In this document: piece after piece, positions 43,231-56,423 of the stretch
Numbering within the stretch: position 1 is the first letter of the stretch
How the letters are laid out: every line of letters starts with the position of its first letter
Assembly: GCA_038501625.1 (NCBI GenBank)
Contig: JAZAYU010000005.1
Location: forward strand, 8,891,484 to 8,955,483
DNA length: 64,000 nucleotides
Origin: Corbicula japonica
Taxonomy: Eukaryota > Mollusca > Bivalvia > Venerida > Cyrenidae
Direction: 5' to 3'
Notes under the pieces: model-generated
Told to the model about the DNA's origin: nothing
The model's database searches: none
The model's input: the letters and a program-made list of their open reading frames with translations, nothing else
Made by a program: the position numbers and the translations under genes

Positions 43231-44605
43231 TCAACGTTTCATCAAAATTGATTTTATTTCTTCAAGTTTGTTTTCAATATTCGAAAACCTCTTCTCATAC
43301 AAATCCGTTCTCTTTTGTATTTCATTTACTTTGTGTTCAACGTCCTCAACTGTATCGTTCAATCTGCTGACGGATTCGGACACTTCAATTATTCCCACAT
43401 TAAGCTCACCTACATGTGCTTTTTCGAGTTTGGCTTGTCTAAACTGACGTGTGGCTGTTTTTAAATCGTCTTGGTATTTACGGCGCAAACCTTTGTCACC
43501 ATTGGAATACTTCTTCACCATCCAAATATGCAATACAGCCTTTATTATATTGGAAGCTGCGGTTTTCCGACGCTTCTCGATCTGAATTCTTCTGACCATG
43601 TTGAAAACATACCGCTCTGGTCGAGTTTGTTCAAGCTTACGAGCCAAAACTGCCACCAGAAGAGCAGTTGTGCCAACGCCCATAACACCTGTACAGATTG
43701 AGATATACCGCCCACAGTAGCTTTGTGGAATCCTGTCGCCATAACCTACTGTCAGAAAGGTTGTTGCGATGAGCCACATCACTTCCAAATAGGAACTAGG
43801 GTTACCTCTCCCCAAGTAATAGTTTTCACATGTTCTCATTGCCCAAGTATTGACTAGAAATGTAGTCAGCATAACGGATATCAGAAGTCTACTAGGATGA
43901 TTTGTCATGGCTGCTTTGAACACAAACACCGTGTTGATTTTTATTTTGCTCAAAGCGCCAATACTGCTGGTTGATGTATCTGTCAACAAACTGCTATGCA
44001 CCACGATAAATTTAGCAATAAGGTAAAGCCTACACATCATCAGAATAGACAAGATGGCGTCCACGCTTACTCTCCGTGAAGATCCATCCGGTGCATAATA
44101 CGTTATTTTTATATCTTCCGGAAACGGATGTACGGCGCAGATAATTAATTCAAGACATAGGTGCAACAAGGTAGAATTTGTGATCGCTGAATGCCAATCT
44201 TTCAAACCAGCATCCAATGCCTTTATTTGCAATTCTATATTATAATTTACACATATTCCTATTAAAAGGAAAACTGTTGAAATGGTTATTGCCAGTTTAA
44301 ATCCAAAGGCAACTTGATCGGTGTTTTCGTCATAATAGAACAGATAAAGCTCGGTTTCAATCATCATCAGCACAATTCCGGTCAAAGCAAGTGCACAAAC
44401 AATATCCACAATAAATTTCCTGGCTATAATAAGCTCATGTCTTTTCTGCAAACGTGAACCAAGTGTCCGTCCGTTGCCATTAGGAGCTGCAGGACCTAGA
44501 GGGTCAATTCCTCCGTATCCTTTCATTGGTATATATTCTTGAGATGTTGCCTCTTCTCTAAACAGTGGAGCGGATACACTGTCCGAACTATCGCTTCGTT
44601 GTAAA
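43231..44605 (-). CDS. KCNN-like: SK-type (small-conductance Ca2+-activated) potassium channel, main coding exon
   Basis: The exon begins at a clear acceptor (minus TTCATTTCAG at 44606 and above). The in-frame ATG at 44625 lies inside the intron, so the real start is in an unseen upstream exon. About 457 codons end in TGA at 43231. Six membrane segments can be read: RKFIVDIVCALALTGIVLM (S1), AFGFKLAITISTVFLLIGI (S2), LLHLCLELIICAV (S3), ILSILMMCRLYLIAKFIVV (S4), SRLLISVMLTTFLVNTWA (S5) and ISICTGVMGVGTTALLVAV (S6). The pore helix leads to the filter TTFLTVGYGD. S4 has few charges, as in SK channels. After S6, KTAASNIIKAVLHIWMVKKY and the following basic helix match the calmodulin-binding region, then a C-terminal coiled coil. 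In this family constitutive calmodulin gates the pore on Ca2+ binding, giving afterhyperpolarisation at the plasma membrane. Confidence 0.88.
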
Positions 44606-45169
44606 CTGAAATGAAGAAAAAACATTCTTCGTTTCTTTCCATAATATAATTATAGAGAGGTACACTTATTTTAAAATGTTAGAAAATAAAAATTCAGTTT
44701 GATTTTTATATACAATTGTTATAACCCACTTGCATGCTAATTTAACAATAAAGTTATTTCGACATAAATCAGTCAGTATGTATAATAAGTTTAAAATGCT
44801 GGCAAATAAAAATAATCAGTTTTAATTTTTATATAATTTTTTAACATACCCTTTTCATAAAATTTTAAATTTCAGTTATTTCGATTGAAAAAAATCATTC
44901 CAAACTAAACGAATAAAGTAAGTATCACACTGGTTACAAGCGAAATGCAAGCTAATCTTCCCGGAATAATCTGCACTGAACACGTGTTACACATTGTTCT
45001 GGATCGAAGGAACATTAAGTAATGTCATAAAAGGAATACTATTAAAATGCTAACGACAAGCATAATGTTCTGTGAGTTAAATGTTAGACCGGGTTACTGA
45101 TATTATAATAAAGCGACAAAACTACATATTGCATCTGGTTACATGCGTGGTCTCCAAAGAACAGTGCAC

Positions 45170-45299
45170 AAGGTTAAAAAACTGAGCATGGAAACCAGTC
45201 TCAAACCTCAAGCATCTGATTGGCTGAAACGGCACCATTTCAGCCAATCAGATGCTTGAGATTTGAGACTGGGTTCCATGCTTAGTTTTATAACCTTGG
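45170..45299. mobile_element. Palindromic MITE, copy
   Basis: The same unit as 28190-28328, with AACCAGTCTCAAACCTCA, CATCTGATTGGCTGAAAC and a shorter centre (GGCACC). It ends TTATAACCTTGGG. Confidence 0.85.
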
Positions 45300-45939
45300 G
45301 GCCTGAAGTTCAAAAGGCTCATATTTCTTGATATTCTTTATTTATCCCACAACAGAATGTTTAACTAATAGCAAACATTAATATGATAAAATAAACAACA
45401 CAATGTTTTCTTTATGTCCTGGTGTTGTATTGTTTACCTTATAGATGACGAAATCAACACTTTTTGATATTAATAAATGAGATACTGATATTTTGCTTCA
45501 CACACCATAAATAAATACGCTGCATTAAAACCTACCTAAATTTCCTTAGAGAGTTTGTTAGTTTGTAAAATCCACCATAATAACTCATCTTTTCAGCAAT
45601 ATATAGAATCGAATTTTAGTTAATTGAGCATCATATATGCACCACGGATGCACTGAACTTGGAATATAATGAATATAATATAAATGGCCTGATTCCATAG
45701 TCGATAACTTTTTTGTTGACTTTATCATATTGAATTGCATTTGTGCCAATACCCATGTAACAGCTTGCACTGCAGGCAATCAATTGAACTTCTGTATGTT
45801 ATAAGGTATTATGTGTCCTACTGAATGTATTATATTATACGTTATGGTATGTTCGCTATGGCATTTCTTAAATTCTTTGAGCAAACTAGGGTCTTGAAAC
45901 AAAATTATTTTACTTCTGTTTTAGAAATTATTTCTAAAA

Positions 45940-45988
45940 AATCAATCAATCGATCAATCAGTGGATCAATCATTCGATCAATCAATCC
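45940..45988. repeat. ATCAATCGATCA microsatellite
   Basis: Imperfect repeats of ATCAATC and GATCAATC over about 49 bases. Confidence 0.85.
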
Positions 45989-46379
45989 AACAGCTCCAAC
46001 AAACTACTTAATATAACCCGAACAGTATTCTTGATATTTTCTGTAAAATTTAGTTCAGATTATATCAGTGCAAAATGCGACATAATCAAGACAATATACA
46101 TTTGTTTTATGAAGTTGTAACTTCACTCCATCCGTGTCCCCTATGGGATATTTTTTATCAGCTGTCATCAAGATTCTATGCAGTCACGATAAACTCAGAT
46201 GTCTACCACCTTTTCATTGTAAATGTCTAAATTAATTCCTAAAAACTATGGTGTTTATTTTCTAAATTGTATAGATAACCCCAAAGCCATCCAAATACGG
46301 GGCAGCGCCTAGCCAACCATGCAAGAGACAGACACAGTATATACCATCCGAATCCCTGCCCCAAAAGTTTTTTTTATTT

Positions 46380-46660
46380 ATCGTCGCTAAACGAAGCCCA
46401 TATGAGTGACGAGTCAGAAGAGTGTTAGTCATTTTAGGTTTTTGGAGGATAGTGCAAGATACAGAGGACCCTCCAATTCCAGAATCGTCCGTGGTTCTTT
46501 TAAGTGCCCGGTGTATAGCACTACTAAACTGGACCTCGGTTTAACGTTTCTTCCAAAAGACTGTTAGTAATTTTAGTTGGAGTTTCGGATGGAATCGAAC
46601 CAGCGATCCCTGGACTCTTCTGAGGCAGGCGCGCTAACCACGGAGCTAATGATTCGCTCT
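46380..46660 (-). mobile_element. tRNA-derived SINE with conserved core
   Basis: On the minus strand the head reads TAGCTCCGTGGTTAGCGCG (A-box-like, about 46620-46645) and GGTTCGATTCC (B box, about 46585). Further on, ACGTTAAACCGAGGTCC (about 46530) and a GGGCACTTAAAAGAACC block (46490-46510) resemble the central domain I know from mollusc SINEs. The 3' end is unclear. Confidence 0.65.
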
Positions 46661-47917
46661 GCCCAAAAAGTTCTGTTCAAGTATGTCTATATATAGTGCC
46701 AACCACAATTATTGGCAATATGCATGGTTTGAAATTAGCATATTACCACCAAGGGAGGTAATTAGCATTGATAACTACACAGAAGAAAAAGTTCGACGTC
46801 TTATCAGCAGTAATCAGATATTGTTTTCTGACAATACATTGCCCATCTCCTCAGGCCTTTTTTAGAATATTAACAACAAAAGATGTACTTCGATAAATAA
46901 TAGAAATAGTAAGAGAAATTAAAAGAGTTCTGATCTATTTTCTGGACGAATGATGGGTCATAATATATTATTACTATGTAACTATTACTTGAGTATATTT
47001 ACTTTAGTACAATTCGGCCGGCTGAAGGGGAGTTTAGGCCCGGCTTTAAATAGAGGTTTATAGCGAATGCTGAGAACAAGCTGGCCCGGCTTTATATATA
47101 GATCGTTGAGTAATGAACAGGAACCATGTTGTATGCACTTTAAGTTCAATGTCAAGCTATTTATAATTGAGTATATAAATATAAATATTGAATTGAATTA
47201 TCTCCCCTTAACTATAAATATAAATATATATGCATGTATAAATTATATAAATAGATCGAGGAGTCGGTGTTTCCTTTTAATTATGCGAATTGAAAGTTTA
47301 TTGTTGTAAGCAGTTATAGAAAGAGTGTAGTAAGAGACATTGTTCAGATAGTTATTCTTGGATGATATTAAAGTTTGTGTTCTGTTTACGAATATTGGCA
47401 ATCCTATGACTTGATTTTCGGCGCGTGAATGTGACCTATATTATGATGGTTCTTTGTTTACAAATGTTTTTGATGTTGAAATTGATGGTTCTTGTGGGTT
47501 TCTGTTTTACAAGAAGGCGATTTCTTGTCTATAAAGTAAATAATTATTGTATAACCATTTTTTGTAGGTCTTTTTCTGTTGTTCAGAATAATTGTGACTC
47601 ATCCCCATCCCCTCCCATCCCCCCCCCCCCCCTGGATCAAGATGCTGAATATAGAAAGTTAGTATAGATTTTTCATCCTGAAAGTACCAAAGGAATTGCC
47701 ATGTACGTGGTAGAACAATTTTGAAAGATACTGTTGAATTTAAATAGAGCAAATTCATTCAATGTGGTTAGTGCTATGAAAATACCTGCATGAACTCTTA
47801 CACCCAACATCTAACCTCTTTTAAATGTCGTCCACATATAACACATCTGTGTTATACTTTTCTTGTTAGACTTGAAGCACTTTAACAGAGTCATCAAATG
47901 TTCTATATCTGGTTTAA

Positions 47918-48052
47918 GGCGTCGCAAACATTGCAAATGGCGAAATCAGGCTCAAATTTCAAAAATGAATTTTGGTGGAAATACTTATTTTCCCCAAAAA
48001 ACCTTTTTTGAAATTTTAGCTTGTTTTCGCCATTTGCCATGTTTGCGACCTC
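47918..48052. mobile_element. TTAA-flanked MITE, 135 bp
   Basis: TTAA at 47914-47917 and 48053-48056. The terminal inverted repeats begin GGCGTCGCAAACATTGC and read inward through AAATGGCGAAA for most of the element length, so the copy is nearly one hairpin. A half copy lies at 24505-24588. Confidence 0.8.
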
Positions 48053-50014
48053 TTAACGACCCAAATACACAACTGTTAAACTGGTATCAACAGGTATATT
48101 TCAAAGTGATTCGTTTCATTGTTTATAATTTATCCATTTTGATTAATAAATTAATTGTTATTGAAGTAAGAAAATCATCTAATAGTATATCATTGTCATG
48201 TTTACATGCAGTTGTCAACTTGTCATACAGCTGACTACCCATTCTCAATTACCTTTCTTACTGTTTTATCACTGTTCTAAAATGCTTACTGTTTATGGGT
48301 CTTTAAAAAGTTTCCCAACATTTGTTTTCATTTAGTTTATAAAATGAATGAAGTGTTAGAAAGGCTACGCAGCTGTGCATTTTCAAAGTTATGAGTCTCA
48401 AAACGCACTCAATATGACAAGGAAAAAAGTCACAAATTGTGAAAATGTAATATTATTTGAATGTTTATTGCACATAAATTACAGCACATTTTGCAATAAA
48501 TAAATAGGTATAAAATAAAAACATATATTTGCAATACATTCAAAGAAAAGTCCAAGCTTTTTTTAACACTTTCGTCTTATAACACAGCATATGGATATTT
48601 CCGAAATTTCACGCAGAGAAAATGCAAAAGTATGAAAGTAAATACAGTTTTATAAATTAGATAAGTTTCAAACTTTTAGACAGTACAGTCATTTAACAAA
48701 GAAGAAAACCTGCTTGAGCTCTTTGGATTGGTCATTTAGAAACATGCGTAAGAATAAACTTAATGGTGGCCAAAATTGAGTTTTGCAATAAAACATGTGG
48801 CCAAACATACATATAAAATAAAACACGAAAAAACTGATTTCTCATTAGTCGATTTCTTATTGAATTTACCTTAGTGTATGCACTCAAATTCTCATCTACA
48901 ACATGAAAAACACACGTAAGAATAAATCACGGGTTGATTGCAAAACAGTTTTAACTGTCTCTTTTATTTATGAATAGTTACATCTGTTTTGCGCTAAACC
49001 GATATAATGACAGTTATTGATCGGTATAATTACCAACTGTGACGTAAAACAAATGATGATGCGATGTTTGCGGTTTGCAAACATAGTTAATTGTAAACCT
49101 ATGTTTTTCATCTAAATTATTGCAGTGGTTGATCAATTTTTTTTCTTTCCCATGTACAAACATGTGATATAACGTTTGTCCCCTCGACCTACTCAATCAT
49201 TTTAAGTGACGTTTACACACACGCCACTTTATCTTCATGACAATGTATAACATTTTTCATTAATACAGTCTACGAAGATAAACTTCATATAAAACATTCT
49301 TCTAAGAACAATGCGTATTAAATTTATAAAATTATGTAAGAAATTTTTCAACAAAGTATGTTATGTAAAAAAAATTGTAAAAGTATAAATTGTACTTTAT
49401 TTGACTTCCGTGCAAGTAAAAATGCGGCCGTCTTAAATTGTAATAACTAACAGTAATTATTTTTATACGTTTTCTAATTGGTCAGAAAATGGTTTACCAA
49501 AAAGGCTGTGTTAATTGAAAATAAATTACGCAAAGAAAAATTGAAAAAATGGCTTTGAACAAATATATGGGGAAAGTATCATGTGCTATTTTGAGAAAAA
49601 ATAATGTCAACCAAAATATAAAGGTCATTATGTGAAGATAAAGTAATGATTTATTGGTAACAAGATCTTTGGGTCTTATAGTTTTACATAATAATGATTT
49701 GAATTACAATAAATGGGAAACAAAAGTAAAAACTAAGTACATGTCAGTCGATTAAAAATAATCTGCCTTTTCCCTTTTATTTGCAATCTGCCACATGCGC
49801 TCTATTACATGAAATAATCCCATAATGTGTCAACTAATAAACTGTAATGTGAAATTTAATGAAACTTTTAACTACTAGCCATATCTTAAGGTCCTTTGAG
49901 ATTATATGTCAGATATCGCATTTCATTTTGTTAGACTGTTTCACTGCGCATGTCTGTACTTCTGACTGAGCAAGAGTCTATTTGTTACTTTGTTTCTCTT
50001 TTTAAAGAAATGGA

Positions 50015-53000
50015 TTAACGTTTGCCGGTAAATCTCTTTCTGGCTTCTCTGCGACGTCGTTGTGTTCTGCTCGCCTGCCATCTATCTAAACCGGAAGTGC
50101 TGTAATCGCACGGATTAAGTCTAGAGCTTACACATCCTTTTCCATGCACGTACCGTTCTCCTCTTCTACACTGGTACAACATATACTGGTTATTGAAGCA
50201 ACTTGCATACATATGGCAAGATTTAATACACTCTAAAATGTCCCCGTTATTGCAGGATCCAGCAAGAAAACTACACGGTTTATTGATAACACATCCGGGT
50301 GCAACTGAGCAGCCTGAAAGAAAAAAACAACATATTTATTTTTTTGTATTATGTTATACATCTATAATCTTATAGGCATATTGGCATGGTTGAAAAGTGA
50401 CCAAATAAAAAATGGTCGGATATTTACATATGTTAACGTAAAAACTGGAGAATAAAAGCTTGAAAAATATTTTCGGTAAAACCATATATAGTTTTAGGTT
50501 CAGCCATATGGTCGTACACTCACATACACATTGGTAAGGCATTAAGGGACGTTTCCTTTTATGAACAAGCACTGCAATGTTATGGCCATTAAAGCTGTGT
50601 AATTTAGTCCAGTGTGTTAAAGTTTACTCAATGCTTTCACGGATGACAGAATGATATGAATTCTGTATATATTATATATCTTCGGTTGAAATAGAGAAGG
50701 GGCTATCATCCTTATTTGTACGATTGCTTATAAGCCCGTTCTGGCTTTTAATAGACGATAGCGTCTTACCTGCAGTAACTGTAGTTTTCTCAACAGGCGG
50801 TTGTGGTGTAACTGAGTGTATAACAGGATCCACTGATGGCCACACCCACTCCGTGCTGTAATCGCAGTAAAAACTAACAATAATGTTATCTGTAGTAAGT
50901 TGTGGACAGCTTTTATCTGTGTTAAAATCCCAAATGTCCAAGACTGCATCTCCAAAGGAGTTTCCAAACTGCAATGGTTGACGCCCTGTAATTTTCACAG
51001 CTCCAGAGCATGGTCGGAAAATTTCAGTTCCAGGCACTTTGCAAATGGGTTTACAAATTCTTCCGCAAGAGTCTTGTGCATTTAAGATAGCTACAGATGT
51101 ATCCATATCAGACATGGGCTTACGGACTGCAAGATAAGCTGTAGCCACCGTTATGGCTAACCTCCTATCCATAATTGCATACTCTTTGTATACACCTTCA
51201 TAGTTAAGACCCATCGATTTCACATAAATGGTATTTGTTGGAGTTTCTGGTTCTATACAGTCCTCGTACTTAGCCGGTGTGTCGGTATGTCTCATGTGTC
51301 GATATATATTGCTGTATGCACTTGGTGCATATATGTCTCCTCTCATTTTCTGGATCTTTCCGCGTTCAACCGGGTAAGAACCATAATTGCTGTACTCCGG
51401 GGGTCTCCGTAAAATGAGTTTAACCGGAATATAAACCCATTGTCCAATGTCGCTTTTACCATTCATACAGAATGTGTTTTGAACGGGCATGATTTCTTGT
51501 GGCGTCTTGTCTTCGGTTATAATTGTCGGTGTTTCTTTTTTGCATGATTCAGGTTTAGGTTTATTCATCTCAGCTTCATATTCTTCTACTTCTTTTAATG
51601 TTCTTGCAACACACTCGTGATGGCCCTGGGCACGTTTATTTGCATCCTTGCTAGGCATGCATTTTAAATATTTAGATCCGCAATCTCGTTGTGCCTGTGT
51701 ACAGGTCGGCCTTGGCGCATATCTGTACCATTCAGTTGTGAACATTTCGCTTAATCCATCAATGACCTTAAGATCAGCGAAACCCATGTCTGCTGTCGGC
51801 AAGTGAAGCTCGTGGGCACCCATCGTCGTAGGATTAGGTGGATAATCTGTCTCGACGTTGACTCCGGCTTTCTTTTGGTTTTCGCGAAATATTTCCCACA
51901 CATAATCCACGAAGCAATGATGAAGCCAGAAAACTGGGTCGTATACCGCAGACGATAAAATCGCCATTTGTCCGTCAATCCACCTATGGACACCATTATG
52001 GTGAAACTCCCAATCATCGTCGATTTCAGAATTCTCTCCGCAAATCGCGCTCATCCTCGTATGTCTTGTGACATTGTGAATCATTTCTTCGGTTACTAAA
52101 GGACCATCTGTACCACAATTTCTTGTAATGGTACCAGTTGTTGATTCCCATCCGGTACCCATCAATCCTCCCTTTGCCTCTCCCTGGCAAGATCCCATGA
52201 GACGATCTGTAAATAAAGCAGTCTGTAGCGGATCGTCCATTCGTCCATCAAGGGTAGAATCCCAGTAGGGTACGGTAACATCTGCGAATTGCGGTCCTTC
52301 TTCTCTCAAGGCGTTTTCAAACCTATGATAGACCAAAAATACTCGTTTTACAAGTTAATTGATGGTCAATGTTCTGTTTTTCCTCTCTACAAAATGGCTG
52401 TGTGAGAAGGCTGTGTATTCTGTGCCCAAGGATAAAGCTGAGCATGGAAACCAGTCTCAAATCTTAAGCATCTGATTGGCTGAAATGGCGACCAGTCGCC
52501 ATTTCAGCCAATCAGATGCTTGAGATTTGAGACTGGTTTCCAATCTCAGCTTTATAACCTTGGAACCTGGATTTAGTTATTCCTGATAAGTATATTGCAC
52601 TTTTTGTTAAGAAAATGTTGCAGGTTCGGTGAGGTAACATAATATGTGACCAAGGAATAAATCCGAGATTCCAAACTAACTTCAAGAACAGCTAATTGGT
52701 CGTCGAATATGAGGCAAATTTCTATTCGGTCAAATACAAGCTATACATATCTAGAAATATATATTACCGGCCCTGATCGGATGATGACCCAATTTCATTT
52801 ACCTCCATGCTTCGGATAAAGCTATGCTCAATGTTTTAAAAATTGCGTTCGCAAAATGCTTTCGTTTAAAGAAATATAAGATATTTGTTATTATAAAAAA
52901 TGTTGCGGTTTTAACTGAACAACTTGTAAGAAAAATTCATTAGATGTGATATAAGAACTTACATGAGTAGGTACATCCTATGCCATCCGTGGAAGTTGCA

Positions 53001-54392
53001 GCCACCATGAGCGGATACTGACGTTATACCGGTATGGAATTCCGCTAAAGCATCATACTTGTTAGGTTCTATTGTCTGAAATTGATAAACATTTTTTTGA
53101 ATAAAGGTATAACCGTTAATCCAATACCAAACATTTATACGCATTTCTGATATTACATATTCATAGTCCCTCGTGAACAACCATAATCATAGAACAAATT
53201 CCATCATTTCACTTTTCCACGAACACAAAACTCAACGAAATAAAGCTTAGTGTTTTAACTCGACAATAAAAAAATAAACACGACAATGGATTTTCCGGTT
53301 TTGAATTTTATCGAATATCGGGTAACTTATAACCTATACTTACTGTGTTTCGCTTTGCACTGTTTACAGCTGCGAAAAAAGTTTGAAGCTCCTGATCAGA
53401 CATCATACGGATTTCTTTACGCAAACGGAGCTTAACTGGTGGTCCAGCCTGTCTCTTCTTTCGTCTAACTCTGTGTTGAATTATTTCTTGTTTTGTGTTA
53501 TGAAAAAGTCCTTGAACATAACCTCTGAAATGATAATAGTCAAGTCAAAAAAGTCAAAATATTTATTGGCAAAACATAATTATACATGTTCATCGCCAGT
53601 TACAGTTTTGGCGGATGATTTACATAACATTGTATAAAGTAATAAAAATATTAAATTGTTAAAACCGTGAAATTTTTAAAACCTTAAACAAACGCGTAAT
53701 CTTGGGATTGAACCTCTTTGGAATACTAGTTATATACCAGGTACTACTATTTCTGAGTAGGAGATTAATATCCACAACTACTGATTGATATATTTCGCGA
53801 GGCTTACGTCAGCAGACTATAATTATTGTACTAGATGACTGATCATCATATCACTTTCATTTTTTGAAAGGTCTGCGATCTTCTGTTATCATTTATTATA
53901 TTTGACCCGGCAGAAGAGTCGAGCTTTTATTCATAGAATTTTTTTCCTAGGTCGATTTACTTTCTATTGATGAACGCGTGATCGTTTCTTTACCAACTTC
54001 AACATAAAAGAACTCATTTTATGTTGAAAATATTATAATCATCCTTTTTTTCAATAATGTTTTGATGTAATGTTGCTATTTAGCCACGCAATAAATCTAG
54101 ATATTATGCTTACATGTTTAAATTCATATCATTTAACGGTCATGATAAACTACACTTACAATGTTTGTGCTTTAGCACCACGATTAATATTTAATTCTTT
54201 AGCATGATTCCACATATACATGTTCTCACAATGGGCCTGGATTGACACTGCCGGAGTTTTTGTTAATGTTGTTTTCTTTTTCATGCGTCCGTAACATCTT
54301 GCTAAATCCAGAGGCACATCATAGGTTTGAACAACTGCTGCTGTCTGTTGTAATAGCACTGCTAATGGGACGAGTGTCAAGATAAGTTGCAT
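50015..54392 (-). CDS. Secreted tyrosinase with C-terminal cysteine-rich (CBM14-like) domain, five exons
   Basis: Exons read on the minus strand: 54392-54160, 53524-53344, 53075-52963, 52322-50770 and 50313-50015. Every junction has GT-AG and the phases close (233+181+113+1553+299 = 2,379 bases, 792 residues). Residues 1-19 are a signal peptide. Residues 98-102 (RRKKR, before Q) form a furin-like site, suggesting removal of a propeptide. Copper A ligands are the His in FHTG (152), HGG (161) and WHR (170). Copper B ligands are in HHNGVH (284, 288) and FWLHH (311). The last exon has ten Cys with C-x3-C-x5-C-x9-C-x11-C-x7-C spacing, like chitin-binding CBM14. The tail is basic. Type-3 copper oxidases of this kind hydroxylate and oxidise phenols to quinones and can cross-link shell or periostracum matrix. 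The next gene upstream is a paralogue. Confidence 0.93.
50770..52322 (-). other. Exon 4 of the first tyrosinase (copper B and C-terminal oxidase domain)
   Basis: The largest exon (1,553 bases), joined to exon 3 within a Met codon (AT|G, then FENALREE). It encodes the PYWDSTLDGR motif, both copper B histidine motifs, and the beta-rich C-terminal part ending in a Pro-rich linker before the donor at 50769. It is closely similar to 60035-61566. Confidence 0.9.
52380..52610 (+). repeat. Penelope-like tail fragment interrupted by a MITE, inside tyrosinase intron 3
   Basis: GGCTGTGTGAGAAGGCTGTG and the later TATTCCTGATAAGTATATTG match 13635-13680. The palindrome at 52425-52563 splits them. Confidence 0.55.
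52425..52563. mobile_element. Palindromic MITE, copy in tyrosinase intron 3
   Basis: Starts CCCAAGGATAAAGCTGAG, centre GGCGACCAGTCGCC, ends TTATAACCTTGG. Nearly perfect palindrome. Confidence 0.85.
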
Positions 54393-55629
54393 CTAAAAAT
54401 AAAATAAACGAAAACGAAAATAGAAAAAAAGAAGTAACTTGGGAATCATTTCAATTTGTGCAAATTGACAATTAATTAAGTATTTGAAGTATAATGTCAA
54501 TTATATGCAAATTGACAATATATTAAATATTTTAATTCTCAACTTTCCGCTGACGTGATTATTTTCATAACTTTATGTGATTTTTTCTTGCATATTAAGA
54601 TAATTACCTTGCACTTTGAAATTCCGAATTCTCTTTAATGTAAACACGTTAAAGACAATAAATTAAATAATCGTCTTTATTGTCTGATGATTTTCATTTC
54701 TATTACTTTTGTCACAATAAAATATTTCCGAGAATTCAGATCTACTGCAGAAATCTGTCTGTTTTAAAAATTCAACATTTTCTCAATTTTATCGTCGCCG
54801 AATTACAGGAACGTCACATGAACTATCCAATAAGATTTCAAAAAGATACGACAAATGTCTCATTTAATTAGCCTCTATATGTTAAAATGACAAGTAAAAC
54901 AGACCGATGACGATAATGATTTCCCATGATTTATCATTTAACGCGACAGTTTCGTACGTAATAACAAAGGATGAACGGGACAGCCCTGCTGTACAGTAGT
55001 ATTAAAATGTATCCAAAAATAGTACATGACGTCATTGCAAGTTACCACATTAAATATGTAACTATACCTAGGGGTGTAATAAAATGCATAAAATGTAATA
55101 TACTTCTTTATTGTGTATATACTTTTGATTTATTTTTTAACAAAATAGTTTGACTGTTGTTGTTTTCTTCTTTTCCTAACGGCAAGTTTACATGAGTGTG
55201 CGCAAAAGATATATATAGATAGTCCTTTTTATATTTAAATATTTAAAGCAGCTTAAAATAATGAATTCATTTAAATTGTTTTATGACAAAAATTAACTGG
55301 TATTTACTTTTGACAGTGTGTTCGTATTAATAATCTGGCTCGCCTGAGGTAACCGTAAGGGTTACAGTTAACTAGAACATATAAATATAAACAGTACTTC
55401 ATCAAAAATAGTTAAGAAATTAAACGTAAATGACATAAAACTGAAATGCAATAATAGGCAACCTAATAGTATAATAATATTTTCGTACAATTCTTATTAG
55501 GTTATATACTTGTAATGTATCGCAGGCAAGACAAATTGCGAGTTTCAAAACAATATCATGGTGATAAACCGTGTGCTTTCCCAAACATTTAATTAATACA
55601 GGAAAGAATAAAGATTTTATCAACGACCT

Positions 55630-55860
55630 TCCCTGGTTTAAACCCCCAGTGGCAATTTGATTTGCCACTGACCGTTCCAAGGCGGTAACCCCTCGTGTTC
55701 TCTTTTTTGTTAATTATTTGTGGTGTCTTTTTTGAAACTGGTCATTTTATTAACCATGATCTCTCCCTCTCTCTCTTCTTTTTGTCTTGTGTGGAGAGGT
55801 AGTTTTTTCTGAATGTGGGAATTCCTGATATACATATTTCACCTTTTCCCAAACTTTTAG
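55630..55860 (+). repeat. Penelope-like 3' tail copy
   Basis: CCTGGTTTAAACCCCCAGTG and the following hairpin, CAAGGCGGTAACCCCTCG, and GGAATTCCTGATATACATAT match 13470-13680 closely. It is the best-preserved solo tail here. Confidence 0.8.
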
Positions 55861-56423
55861 TTCTATACATATTTTGACAGTGGGGAATGGTCGCGAAAAC
55901 ATACTGAGGAGATGTGTGCATTTCAAGGTCAAGGACTTGAAACCACGTCCAAGGAGCGCTTACATGTTATATTAATTTTATTTTAAAAGATGCCTAAAAA
56001 CATTAAACAGGCGATTGTTATATGAACTGGATTTTAGTACGGAGATCTGAGGTCAAACATGAAAAGTGTTTTCTATTTTTGCCCGAGGAAACATTTGGTT
56101 TACATTGTCATCGGCTACTTTTGATTTGGTTGTGTCACGCGGTTGCAATCATTATTTCAGAGGTGAAACTAATTCAACGCGGCAACATGGCATATGTTAA
56201 CCTTGTGGTCACTTGTAGTAGTGAAGAAAATGGTTAAAGCCGAAATTCCAAGGCGGAAACGGACACTCCTCAAGTTTTTGCTTTGTTAATTGTTGCGATG
56301 TCTTGTTAAACTTACACTTTTTCTATCGTTATTCTTATTGGCTGTAAGGGGATGTTGTGATTTCTGTTTGTATCTTATCTTTAGTCTCCCCGTACATTCA
56401 ATTAGTACTGTTAACATTTACCA

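Larger units (their letters stand above)
44626..50014. other. Gene-poor interval between the channel and the tyrosinases
   Basis: No gene is supported. It contains a palindromic MITE (45170-45299), a GATCAATC-type microsatellite (45940-45988), a tRNA-headed SINE on the minus strand (46380-46660), a 14-base C run (47619-47632) and a TTAA-flanked MITE (47918-48052). The 5' exon of the channel gene should lie in or beyond this interval. Confidence 0.5.

Noticed and set aside
46575..46660. Possible tRNA gene on the minus strand
   Set aside because: A and B boxes are present but no acceptor pairing closes around them, and SINE core sequence follows directly.
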